The position numbers and the translations under genes are program-made. Source: Peptostreptococcaceae bacterium (GTDB lineage Bacteria; Bacillota_A; Clostridia; Peptostreptococcales; Acidaminobacteraceae). Taken from it: DNA of 5,233 bases. The stretch is from contig JABXKX010000403.1 of assembly GCA_013619035.1 (NCBI GenBank), positions 1 to 5,233 of the forward strand, written 5' to 3'. The notes beneath the pieces are model-generated. The model worked only from the letters and a program-made list of their open reading frames with translations, made no database searches and had not been told where the DNA came from. Of this stretch, positions 1 through 5,233 are shown one piece after another. How positions within the stretch are numbered: the stretch's first letter is position 1; each line of letters begins with the position of its first letter.

Positions 1-15
1 GATATTAAATAGAAG

Positions 16-42
16 TAACCCCTCTGAAATTCAGAGGGGTTA
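16..42. terminator. Hairpin terminator, probably bidirectional
   Basis: A perfect inverted repeat has arms at 16-27 and 31-42 (TAACCCCTCTGA and its complement) around a loop of a few bases, with a strong GGGG/CCCC core. It starts 2 bases beyond the stop codon of the aminotransferase gene, so it should end that minus-strand operon. The tail read on the minus strand (CTTCTATTTAATATC) is only moderately T-rich. The tail read on the plus strand (TTTTATAAATTT, from 43) is better, which suggests it also ends a plus-strand gene lying to the left of the window. Confidence 0.85.
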
Positions 43-44
43 TT

Positions 45-1199
45 TTATAAATTTATATTTTTGATTCTTCTGAATGCATCTTTCAATATCTTTTCATCAA
101 CAGTACATGCAATTCTTATATAGCCTTCACCGCAAGTTCCAAATGCATTACCTGGTATGGTTAGAACTTGAGCTTTTTCAAGAATTAATTTGCTAACCGT
201 ATCAGAACTTAAACCAGTTTTTGTGATATTAATAAATAAGTAAAAGGTACCTTCAGGTTCTAATACATCCATCCACGGAATTGTTTGAATACAGTTGTAT
301 GCTACATGAACTCTATCTTTATAAAGTTTTATTGTAGGTGGCTGTATTTCATGCCTATGTCGTAAGGCATAGATGGCTGCTCTTTGAGATATTGACGGTG
401 CAGTGAAAACAACGTTTTCATTGATTAATTGGCATGTTTTTATAATAAAATCAGGTGCAATAATATTACCAATACGCCAGCCTGTCATAGTATAATCTTT
501 TGAAAATGAGTTTAATACAATTAAACGGTCTCTAATACTTTCAAAAGTGATTAAAGAAATAAAGGGCTTTTTGTAAGTATAAGCACCATAAATTTCATCT
601 GAAATAATGACTAGATTATATTTAATTGCCAATAATGTGATGTTTTCTAAAGTCGTTTGATCAAAGACAGCACCAGTCGGATTGTTAGGCGAATTGATTA
701 TAATTGCCTTTGTACGTTCTGTTATAATGGATTCTAAATGATCTTTATTGATTTGAAAACCATCAGACTCATAAGTATTTAATTCTATTGGTACACCACC
801 CGCTAATTCAATTTGTTGATAATATGGTGTGAAGTAAGGTGCATGAATAATGACCTCATCTCCATCATCTAGAATTGCTTCTAAAGCTAAGTACATGCCC
901 AAACACGCACTAGTGGATACCATTATTTCTCTATCCTCAATTAAAACGTCAAAAGCATCTTTATAATAAAGTGCAATCTCTGCTCTCAATTCTGGATCAC
1001 CTCTAAAATCTGTATATTTCGTATGACCTTTATGTGCCTCTGAAAAAGCATAATCAATTATGCCTGAATGAGTCGTTTGATCAGGATCACCTAAACTTAA
1101 ATCAATCACATTATCATAAAGTTTTGCTAATTCATCAACAGTCCCCATGGCTGTAGTTTTGTCTTTCCAATACCTTTTAGATATAAATGGATGTTTCAT
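45..1199 (-). CDS. PLP-dependent aminotransferase, class I/II (fold type I)
   Basis: This 384-residue cytoplasmic enzyme is predicted to move an amino group between an amino acid and a 2-oxo acid using pyridoxal phosphate. The full catalytic set of the aspartate aminotransferase superfamily is visible by eye: Tyr63 in YTDFRG, Asn173 in NSPNNPTG (169-176), Asp201 and Tyr204 in DEIY, the Schiff-base lysine Lys234 in SFSK, Arg242 in GWRIG eight residues later, and the carboxylate-binding Arg362 in GYIRI. The PGNAFG...GEGYIRI ending resembles the I-gamma/PatA-like subgroup, and the length is normal for it. The ATG start has AAGGAG at 1205-1210, five bases away. That site overlaps the stop codon of the upstream YjiH-family gene, so the two are cotranscribed and probably translationally coupled. 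The donor amino acid cannot be read from the sequence; automated labels such as aspartate aminotransferase would be over-precise. No frameshift or truncation is seen. Confidence 0.95.
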   Translation of the reverse strand: MKHPFISKRYWKDKTTAMGTVDELAKLYDNVIDLSLGDPDQTTHSGIIDYAFSEAHKGHTKYTDFRGDPELRAEIALYYKDAFDVLIEDREIMVSTSACLGMYLALEAILDDGDEVIIHAPYFTPYYQQIELAGGVPIELNTYESDGFQINKDHLESIITERTKAIIINSPNNPTGAVFDQTTLENITLLAIKYNLVIISDEIYGAYTYKKPFISLITFESIRDRLIVLNSFSKDYTMTGWRIGNIIAPDFIIKTCQLINENVVFTAPSISQRAAIYALRHRHEIQPPTIKLYKDRVHVAYNCIQTIPWMDVLEPEGTFYLFINITKTGLSSDTVSKLILEKAQVLTIPGNAFGTCGEGYIRIACTVDEKILKDAFRRIKNINL

Positions 1200-1204
1200 A
1201 GTCG

Positions 1205-1210
1205 CTCCTT
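1205..1210 (-). promoter_or_regulatory. Ribosome binding site of the aminotransferase, overlapping the upstream stop codon
   Basis: On the minus strand the sequence reads TAAGGAGCGACTATG. The TAA (1209-1211) is the stop codon of the YjiH-family gene, and its last two bases are the first two of AAGGAG. Ribosomes finishing the first gene are thus delivered to the second start, which supports a coupled two-gene operon and fixes the ATG at 1197-1199 as the start. Confidence 0.85.
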
Positions 1211-2588
1211 AATAAATCATATGAGCAATCAAGACGATGATTGGCAGAGTAATTAAAGTTCTTTCCAAGAATAAAATAAGTAAGTCAAAGAACTTTACTG
1301 GTATTTTTGATCTTAAAATAATAGCACCGGTTTCAGTTATGTATATGAGTTGAGTAAATGAAAGGGCACCAATAATAAATCTAGTAATTTCAAATTCAGA
1401 TCCTTTTACAAATATTGCTGGTAAAAACATATCTGCAAATCCAACAATTGTTGCAGAAGCAGCAACTGAAGCATCAGGAATTTGCATTAAATTAAATAGC
1501 GGTACCAATGGCTTTGAAAGAATCGTAAATATTGGAGTATATTCTGCTGCTATTAATGCCATAGTACCTAATAATAAAACAATTGGCATTAAGCTGAAAT
1601 ACACATCGATAACAGTTTTTAGACCGGAACTGATTAATCCTAATAATGAAGGTGCTTTTTCTGCACGTTCGACTGCTTTTTCTATCGCCCAATCATGAAC
1701 GGATGTGCCTGCAGGAACATCTTCATTTATATTAACGGTAACACCTGGCATATATGTTGTAGATTTTTTCTTAAGTGGATATATACGCGGTAAAATAAGA
1801 GCCGCTACAAAACAAGCAAAACTTATGGTTCCATAGAATAAGATAAAACTTTTAGTAATATTTAAAAATTCAGCAATAAAAACTGCAAATGGTAATGAAA
1901 CCAATGAGAAGCATACAGAAATTATAGCAGCTTCTTGTGATGTATAATAACCTTCTCTATATTGTTTGTCAGTGATGACTACGCCAACAGGTCCGGATCC
2001 GATCCAGGAAGCAATTGCATCAATAGCTGAACGACCTGGGACTTTAAATAATGGTCTCATAAATTTTCTGATTAAAGTTCCTAAATAATCCATTGATCCA
2101 AATTCCATTAACAATGGTAAGAAGAAACCAGAGAAGAAGAACCATGTGGCTAGTGTTGGGAATAAATCATTGATAACAACGCCACCAGTATTAGGATTTG
2201 TTATCATTTCAAAGCCAGGACCGCTTAATTGAGTTAAGAAAATGATCCCAAAAATCGCTGCTACAGTTCTGATAAGTAGTGTTACAGGTGTTACGATAAA
2301 TAAGTGTTTGAAAAATTCGTTTTTACTAATTGTTTTGGGTTTGATAAGTGTAAAACCAATAGTTAAAATTGCGCTTAAAATGACTGTGTAAACCATAAAT
2401 GCTGGTAGTAGATGTCCATAACTCGATTTGAATAATGAAGCCATATACCCAACGCCAATGGTTAAAGATCCACCTCCCCATGGTAGTGGTAAAATGAATA
2501 GAATAATACCAATAATCGACGGTATGATGAACTTCAGTACATGCTTTGTTGTATATTTCTTTTTTGAGTCTTTCAATTGTTGTTCCAT
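1209..2588 (-). CDS. YjiH-family membrane protein with two nucleoside-recognition (Gate) domains
   Basis: This 459-residue integral membrane protein is a putative transporter of unknown substrate. After a short lysine-rich cytoplasmic N-terminus (1-18) come hydrophobic segments near 19-36, 60-82 and 97-119. A Gate-type half follows (about 148-265), including LPLLMEFGSMDYLG (157-170), a KVPGRSAIDAIASWIGSGPVG region (182-202) and the helix near 220-240. A hydrophilic linker (about 272-315) leads to a second half (about 320-456) with MPIVLLLG, PDASVAASATIVGFADMFLP (371-390) and further membrane helices. E. coli splits these halves into YjiH and YjiG, so this is the fused Firmicute form. The start is an ATG preceded by AAGGGGG (2593-2599), four bases away. 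It is the first gene of an operon with the aminotransferase and diverges from the IclR-type regulator. In E. coli the homologues sit beside iadA, hinting at amino acid or peptide-like substrates; this is inference. Family assignment is secure, function is not. Confidence 0.9.
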   Translation of the reverse strand: MEQQLKDSKKKYTTKHVLKFIIPSIIGIILFILPLPWGGGSLTIGVGYMASLFKSSYGHLLPAFMVYTVILSAILTIGFTLIKPKTISKNEFFKHLFIVTPVTLLIRTVAAIFGIIFLTQLSGPGFEMITNPNTGGVVINDLFPTLATWFFFSGFFLPLLMEFGSMDYLGTLIRKFMRPLFKVPGRSAIDAIASWIGSGPVGVVITDKQYREGYYTSQEAAIISVCFSLVSLPFAVFIAEFLNITKSFILFYGTISFACFVAALILPRIYPLKKKSTTYMPGVTVNINEDVPAGTSVHDWAIEKAVERAEKAPSLLGLISSGLKTVIDVYFSLMPIVLLLGTMALIAAEYTPIFTILSKPLVPLFNLMQIPDASVAASATIVGFADMFLPAIFVKGSEFEITRFIIGALSFTQLIYITETGAIILRSKIPVKFFDLLILFLERTLITLPIIVLIAHMIY

Positions 2589-2592
2589 AAAT

Positions 2593-2599
2593 CCCCCTT
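2593..2599 (-). promoter_or_regulatory. Ribosome binding site of the YjiH-family gene
   Basis: On the minus strand the sequence reads AAGGGGGATTTATG. The G-run can pair with the 16S anti-Shine-Dalgarno sequence, with one G:U in place of the usual A:U pair, and lies four bases before the ATG at 2586-2588. Confidence 0.7.
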
Positions 2600-2608
2600 A
2601 ATTATTTT

Positions 2609-2621
2609 GAAACGCCGTTTC
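2609..2621. promoter_or_regulatory. Operator site 1, palindrome GAAACG-C-CGTTTC, at the operon transcription start
   Basis: This is a perfect 13-base palindrome. After one mismatched pair it gains four more matching outer pairs (TATTT on the left and AAAT on the right). It shares its core with site 2 and resembles the GAAAC...GTTTC operators of IclR-family regulators such as KdgR. It lies directly downstream of the predicted -10 box (2629-2634) of the YjiH-aminotransferase operon, at about +1 to +14, where a bound repressor would block polymerase. The divergent IclR-type gene is the natural source of the binding protein. In the transcript the same bases could form a small 5'-end stem-loop. 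Confidence 0.75.
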
Positions 2622-2628
2622 TAAATTA

Positions 2629-2657
2629 ACATTAGCATATAAAAAACCACTATGCAA
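2629..2657 (-). promoter_or_regulatory. Sigma-A promoter of the YjiH-aminotransferase operon
   Basis: Read on the minus strand, a -35 box TTGCAT (2652-2657) and a -10 box TAATGT (2629-2634) are separated by exactly 17 bases. A TG dinucleotide one base before the -10 box gives an extended -10 element. The -10 hexamer is imperfect, which suits a promoter under tight control. The predicted start is near 2622, giving a leader of about 34 bases. The promoter is bracketed by the two operator palindromes. Confidence 0.65.
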
Positions 2658-2663
2658 GTAGTT

Positions 2664-2680
2664 TTGAAACGTCGTTTCAA
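2664..2680. promoter_or_regulatory. Operator site 2, palindrome TTGAAACG-T-CGTTTCAA
   Basis: This is a perfect 17-base palindrome with the same GAAACG-N-CGTTTC core as site 1, and it is close to the TGAAAC/GTTTCA operators known for IclR-family proteins. Its centre is 57 bases from the centre of site 1. It lies between the two divergent promoters: 6 bases upstream of the operon -35 box, and centred at about -52 for the regulator's own promoter. It could serve both operon control and autoregulation. Confidence 0.8.
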
Positions 2681-2690
2681 GAAAGCGCTA

Positions 2691-2717
2691 TTCAGGCATA
2701 GTTTGATATGATATAAT
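2691..2717 (+). promoter_or_regulatory. Sigma-A promoter of the IclR-type gene
   Basis: The -10 box is a perfect TATAAT (2712-2717) with an extended TG at 2709-2710. The -35 region is weak: either TTCAGG (2691-2696, 15-base spacer) or TATTCA (2689-2694, 17-base spacer), so the extended -10 probably carries recognition. The predicted transcription start is near 2724, leaving a very short leader of about 16 bases before the ATG at 2740. Confidence 0.7.
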
Positions 2718-2739
2718 TTACTTATAAAGAGAGGTGCAT

Positions 2740-3516
2740 ATGAGTAATATTAATACGATGATAGATCGAGCTGGAGAAATTTTAGATTATCTTTACAATA
2801 GAAATGATACGGTTGGTGTAAGTAAGATTTCAAGCGATTTAGATTTACCCAAAGCTACTGTTTTTAGAATATTAACGACACTTGAAAAATGGCATATTGT
2901 TGAAAAAGAATATCATACAGATCAATACAAATTGGGGATGATTCTAATTAAATATGGTGCGAAGGTATCAGCAAATTTATCTTTAGTTGAGATATCTAAA
3001 CCAATAGTGGATGATTTGTCAAAAATGTTAGGGGAGGGTGTATATTTAAATATAGAACATCAGGATTATTCTTTAAATGTCTATAAAAAAGTGACATCAC
3101 AGTCGAGCATGATGTCAAATCTTATTCCGTTAAGTCCTTTAAATTGCTCTGCTTCAGGTAAAATATTTTTATCAAAACGTTCTAATGAAGATTTAGAAAA
3201 TTATTTCGAGAGCAAACTCTGTGAGAAACGTACGATTAATTCATTATCGAGTGTCAAAGCGCTTAAAGAGCAGATTGAATTATTTGAATCAACAGGATTT
3301 ATGTATGATGATGAAGAGTATGAGTATGGACTCTATTGTGTTTCGATGCCTATTTTACATAATAATCATATTGTTGCTGCAGTTTCAGTAACTGGACCTA
3401 AAACAAGACTTGAGATTAAAGGAATTGAAACAATTGAAGAAGAATTAAAAACGGCTTCTTCTGCAATAACCGAATTAATTGAATTTTTAGATCCTGAGAA
3501 AATATATCATTATTAA
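2740..3516 (+). CDS. IclR-family transcriptional regulator
   Basis: This 258-residue cytoplasmic DNA-binding protein is predicted to control the divergent YjiH-aminotransferase operon in response to a small ligand. An N-terminal winged helix-turn-helix covers about residues 6-68, with the HTH near 26-47 (VSKISSDLDLPKATVFRIL) and the wing near 55-66. The IclR effector-binding domain spans about 83-247, marked by PLNCSASGKIFLS (133-145), where family members have a conserved Cys/Ala-x-G stretch, and DDEEYEYGLYCVSMPI (190-205) with Cys200. Length is typical. I chose the ATG at 2740: GAGAGG at 2729-2734 lies five bases before it. An in-frame GTG at 2734 would add two residues, but it overlaps the binding site itself and has none of its own. 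Two matching palindromes in the divergent region support local control and probable autoregulation. The ligand is unknown, perhaps the substrate of the neighbouring transporter or enzyme. Confidence 0.93.
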   Translation: MSNINTMIDRAGEILDYLYNRNDTVGVSKISSDLDLPKATVFRILTTLEKWHIVEKEYHTDQYKLGMILIKYGAKVSANLSLVEISKPIVDDLSKMLGEGVYLNIEHQDYSLNVYKKVTSQSSMMSNLIPLSPLNCSASGKIFLSKRSNEDLENYFESKLCEKRTINSLSSVKALKEQIELFESTGFMYDDEEYEYGLYCVSMPILHNNHIVAAVSVTGPKTRLEIKGIETIEEELKTASSAITELIEFLDPEKIYHY

Positions 3517-3547
3517 AAAATCCATCCCGCTAGGGATGGATTACTTT
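3515..3547. terminator. Shared bidirectional terminator between the convergent IclR-type and SulP genes
   Basis: A 10-base-pair stem (3519-3528 with 3533-3542) encloses the loop GCTA and contains a TCCATCCC/GGGATGGA core. On the minus strand it is followed by six T residues (complement of 3515-3520), a textbook intrinsic terminator for the SulP gene, whose stop codon is only a few bases before the stem. On the plus strand an A-run precedes it and a TTACTTTAT tail follows, so it should also end the regulator transcript. Confidence 0.9.
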
Positions 3548-5057
3548 ATGCTAAATTGTCTGAAGCAATATGATATTTTGGATCTTCTAAGATGTTAACT
3601 TCTATGAATTCAGCATTACTCATTAAGATTCTACATTCTGGACTCAGATGTCTTAAATGAATTTCTTTTCCGTTTTCTAAATACTTTGCTGTTAATGCAT
3701 CTATAGCTGCAATAGCTGAGTGATCGTGTACATGAGCATTATTAAAATCGATAATGACATTTTTCGGGTCATTTTGAACTTCAAACAAATCATTAAAGCT
3801 TTTAATAGAAGCAAAGAACAATGGTCCATCTAAGTAATAGACTTTTGTACCATCTTCTTCAGTAGAAATAGTTTTAGAAATTTTCTTTCCTTTTTCCCAT
3901 GCAAATACTAGTGCTGATAATACAATACCTAAAGCAACAGAAACTGCTAAGTTTGTAAATACTGTTACTACTGTAACAACAATAATAACCAAAGCATCTG
4001 TTCTTGGAATTTTATTAAGCATGTTGATTGATGTCCATTCAAAAGTAGCTATAACTACAACAAACATAATCCCAACAAGTGCTGCAATAGGAATCATTGA
4101 AATTAATCCTGAAGCAAATAAGATGAAAGCTAATAACGAAAGAGCTGCAGCAATACCTGATGCTCTGTCTTTACCGCCTGATTGGATATTAAGCATACTT
4201 TGTCCAATCATAGCACAACCACCCATACCGCCGAATAGTCCACAAACCATGTTTGCAATACCCTGACCGACACATTCCCTGTTGCCATGTCCTCTAGTAT
4301 CAGTTGTTTCGTCAATTAAACTCATAGTCATTAATGATTCAATTAATCCGATAATTGCCATTACTACAGAATACGGTAAAATGACACTTAGTGTTTCTAA
4401 GTTAAAAGGAACACTTGGTAAATGAAACTTAGGTAAACCACCAGAAATTTCTGCTAAATCGCCAACCGTTCTTGTATCAATATTTAATCCAATGACCAAA
4501 ACAGTTACTGCAACTATTGAAACCAAAGTAGCAGGTACGGCTTTTGTAATCTTTGGGAAAAATTTGATAATTGCCATAGTAAGTAGAATAAGACCAATCA
4601 TTATAAATAATTCAGGACCTTTCATCCATTCATGTCCTACTTTAAATTGTTCAAATTGAGAGACGAAGATGACAACGGCTAATCCGTTAACAAATCCAAT
4701 CATTACTGGATGAGGTACCAATCTTATAAACTTCCCAAGTTTTAATAAACCGGCTAAAATCTGTAAAATTCCCATGAGTATAACAGCAGCAAATAGATAT
4801 TCAACACCATGTGAAATAACCAATTCAACAATAACAACTGCAATAGCACCTGTTGCTCCTGAGATCATACCAGGTCTACCGCCAATAATAGCTGTAATAA
4901 GTCCGATAATAAATGCTGTATAAAGTCCAATCAACGGCTCAACACCAGCTACAAATGAAAATGCAATTGCTTCTGGTACAAGTGCTAATGCAACTGTTAA
5001 ACCGGATAAAATGTTATCTTTAAGAGAAGATGTCATTTTTTGTTTTAATAAGTACAT
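3546..5057 (-). CDS. SulP (SLC26-type) inorganic anion transporter with C-terminal STAS domain
   Basis: This 503-residue inner membrane protein is predicted to carry an inorganic anion such as sulfate or bicarbonate; the anion cannot be decided from sequence. The membrane domain covers about residues 15-388 and shows SulP hallmarks: VPEAIAFSFVAGVEPLIGLY (27-46), GGRPGMISGATGAIAVV (59-75), RLVPHPVMIGFVNGLAV (112-128), IESLMTMSLID (239-249) and GCAMIGQSMLNIQSGGKDR (280-298). The cytoplasmic STAS domain (about 404-490) includes VIIDFNNAHVHDHSAIAAID (434-453), with Ser447 at the place of the phosphorylated serine in SpoIIAA-type STAS proteins. The ATG at 5055-5057 is chosen because AAGGAG (5067-5072) lies nine bases upstream and a strong promoter lies above it. 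A longer reading from a TTG at 5124-5126 would start inside the -35 box and lacks a binding site. The gene is a single transcription unit, convergent with the regulator and with no visible tie to it. Confidence 0.93.
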   Translation of the reverse strand: MYLLKQKMTSSLKDNILSGLTVALALVPEAIAFSFVAGVEPLIGLYTAFIIGLITAIIGGRPGMISGATGAIAVVIVELVISHGVEYLFAAVILMGILQILAGLLKLGKFIRLVPHPVMIGFVNGLAVVIFVSQFEQFKVGHEWMKGPELFIMIGLILLTMAIIKFFPKITKAVPATLVSIVAVTVLVIGLNIDTRTVGDLAEISGGLPKFHLPSVPFNLETLSVILPYSVVMAIIGLIESLMTMSLIDETTDTRGHGNRECVGQGIANMVCGLFGGMGGCAMIGQSMLNIQSGGKDRASGIAAALSLLAFILFASGLISMIPIAALVGIMFVVVIATFEWTSINMLNKIPRTDALVIIVVTVVTVFTNLAVSVALGIVLSALVFAWEKGKKISKTISTEEDGTKVYYLDGPLFFASIKSFNDLFEVQNDPKNVIIDFNNAHVHDHSAIAAIDALTAKYLENGKEIHLRHLSPECRILMSNAEFIEVNILEDPKYHIASDNLA

Positions 5058-5066
5058 AGTTTTTTT

Positions 5067-5072
5067 CTCCTT
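5067..5072 (-). promoter_or_regulatory. Ribosome binding site of the SulP gene
   Basis: On the minus strand, AAGGAG is followed by AAAAAAACT and then ATG (5055-5057). The nine-base spacing is good, and the site settles the start in favour of this ATG over the upstream TTG. The seven-A run between the site and the start could vary in length, which would change spacing but not reading frame. Confidence 0.85.
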
Positions 5073-5097
5073 TTTTATTTGTGACACACAAGACAAA

Positions 5098-5126
5098 ACT
5101 ATACCACAGTTGAGATACTTAATCAA
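5098..5126 (-). promoter_or_regulatory. Sigma-A promoter of the SulP gene
   Basis: Read on the minus strand, the -35 box TTGATT (5121-5126) and -10 box TATAGT (5098-5103) are 17 bases apart, and a TG one base before the -10 makes it an extended -10. This is a strong-looking vegetative promoter. Transcription should begin near 5091, giving a leader of about 34 bases. Confidence 0.8.
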
Positions 5127-5149
5127 CGTTATCTACAAAGATGGCTCTG

Positions 5150-5164
5150 TGAAATCGATTTCAT
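5150..5164 (-). promoter_or_regulatory. Candidate CcpA cre site upstream of the SulP promoter
   Basis: A perfect 14-base palindrome, TGAAATCGATTTCA (5150-5163), preceded on the minus strand by A, fits every fixed position of the Bacillus cre consensus WTGNAANCGNWNNCW. Its centre is about 65 bases upstream of the predicted SulP start, a distance at which CcpA is known to activate genes such as ackA. It could also belong to a gene beyond the right edge. CcpA binding is inferred only from the match. Confidence 0.45.
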
Positions 5165-5233
5165 AAATCATTTATTTTTAATAATGTAAAAATTAATTTG
5201 AAAAGCTCTTAATAGATATGGTAATTGCCATAA

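Noticed and set aside
1492..1692. 66-codon open frame on the minus strand
   Set aside because: It lies wholly inside the YjiH-family gene in another frame and has no recognisable domain; its composition is that of a frame-shifted reading of membrane-protein codons.
2664..2680. CcpA cre site in the divergent region
   Set aside because: The palindrome has an odd-length centre (GAAACG-T-CGTTTC), so the CG does not fall at the positions required by the even-length cre consensus; an IclR-type operator fits better.
4021..4266. 81-codon open frame on the plus strand
   Set aside because: It is antisense to the SulP membrane domain and reads as the complement of its hydrophobic codons; it has no promoter of its own that I can see and no family resemblance.
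5079..5091. Rex operator (TTGTGAA...TTCACAA)
   Set aside because: The half-sites match only in their outer five bases, and the spacing is three bases instead of eight.
5058..5126. N-terminal extension of the SulP protein from a TTG codon
   Set aside because: The TTG sits in the predicted -35 box and lacks a ribosome binding site, while the downstream ATG has a strong one.
5127..5233. Additional small gene or RNA upstream of SulP
   Set aside because: All frames are short and AT-rich with no ribosome binding site followed by a start. I see only the two palindromes described, with no riboswitch or T-box pattern.
1..5233. Mobile element, defence system, CRISPR array or toxin-antitoxin pair
   Set aside because: There are no transposase, integrase, direct terminal repeats, spacer-repeat units or small paired toxin-like genes, and gene composition and base use look uniform across the window.

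Overview
This AT-rich window looks like chromosomal DNA from a low-GC Firmicute, most likely Staphylococcus or a close relative. That reading rests on codon use, strong AAGGAG-type ribosome binding sites, sigma-A promoters with TATAAT-like boxes, and the general look of the proteins. It holds four complete genes packed between compact intergenic regions. There is no tRNA, rRNA, CRISPR array, insertion sequence, prophage or toxin-antitoxin signature, and no stretch over 300 bases lacks a gene.

Layout. Bases 16-42 form a hairpin terminator. On the minus strand follows a two-gene operon, read from right to left: a YjiH-family membrane protein (1209-2588) and then a PLP-dependent class I/II aminotransferase (45-1199). 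The two genes are 9 bases apart, and the ribosome binding site of the second overlaps the stop codon of the first. Diverging from this operon on the plus strand is an IclR-family regulator (2740-3516). The 151-base region between them contains a promoter for each direction and two near-identical palindromes built on GAAACG-N-CGTTTC. One sits at the predicted start of the operon transcript and the other just upstream of its -35 box. They are the obvious operators for the IclR protein. A shared hairpin (3519-3542) then separates the regulator from a convergent SulP-family anion transporter with a C-terminal STAS domain (3546-5057, minus strand). That gene has its own strong promoter and a CcpA cre-like palindrome further upstream.

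How the genes may work together. The regulator, membrane protein and aminotransferase have the layout of a small substrate-inducible uptake-and-transamination module. In E. coli the YjiH/YjiG homologues are encoded beside the isoaspartyl dipeptidase gene iadA, so an amino acid, short peptide or related compound is a reasonable but unproven guess for the substrate. The SulP gene seems to be an independent unit that may respond to carbon source. I see no wholly new kind of system here. The most useful observations are the operator pair with its promoter geometry, the corrected start sites of two genes, and the candidate cre site.
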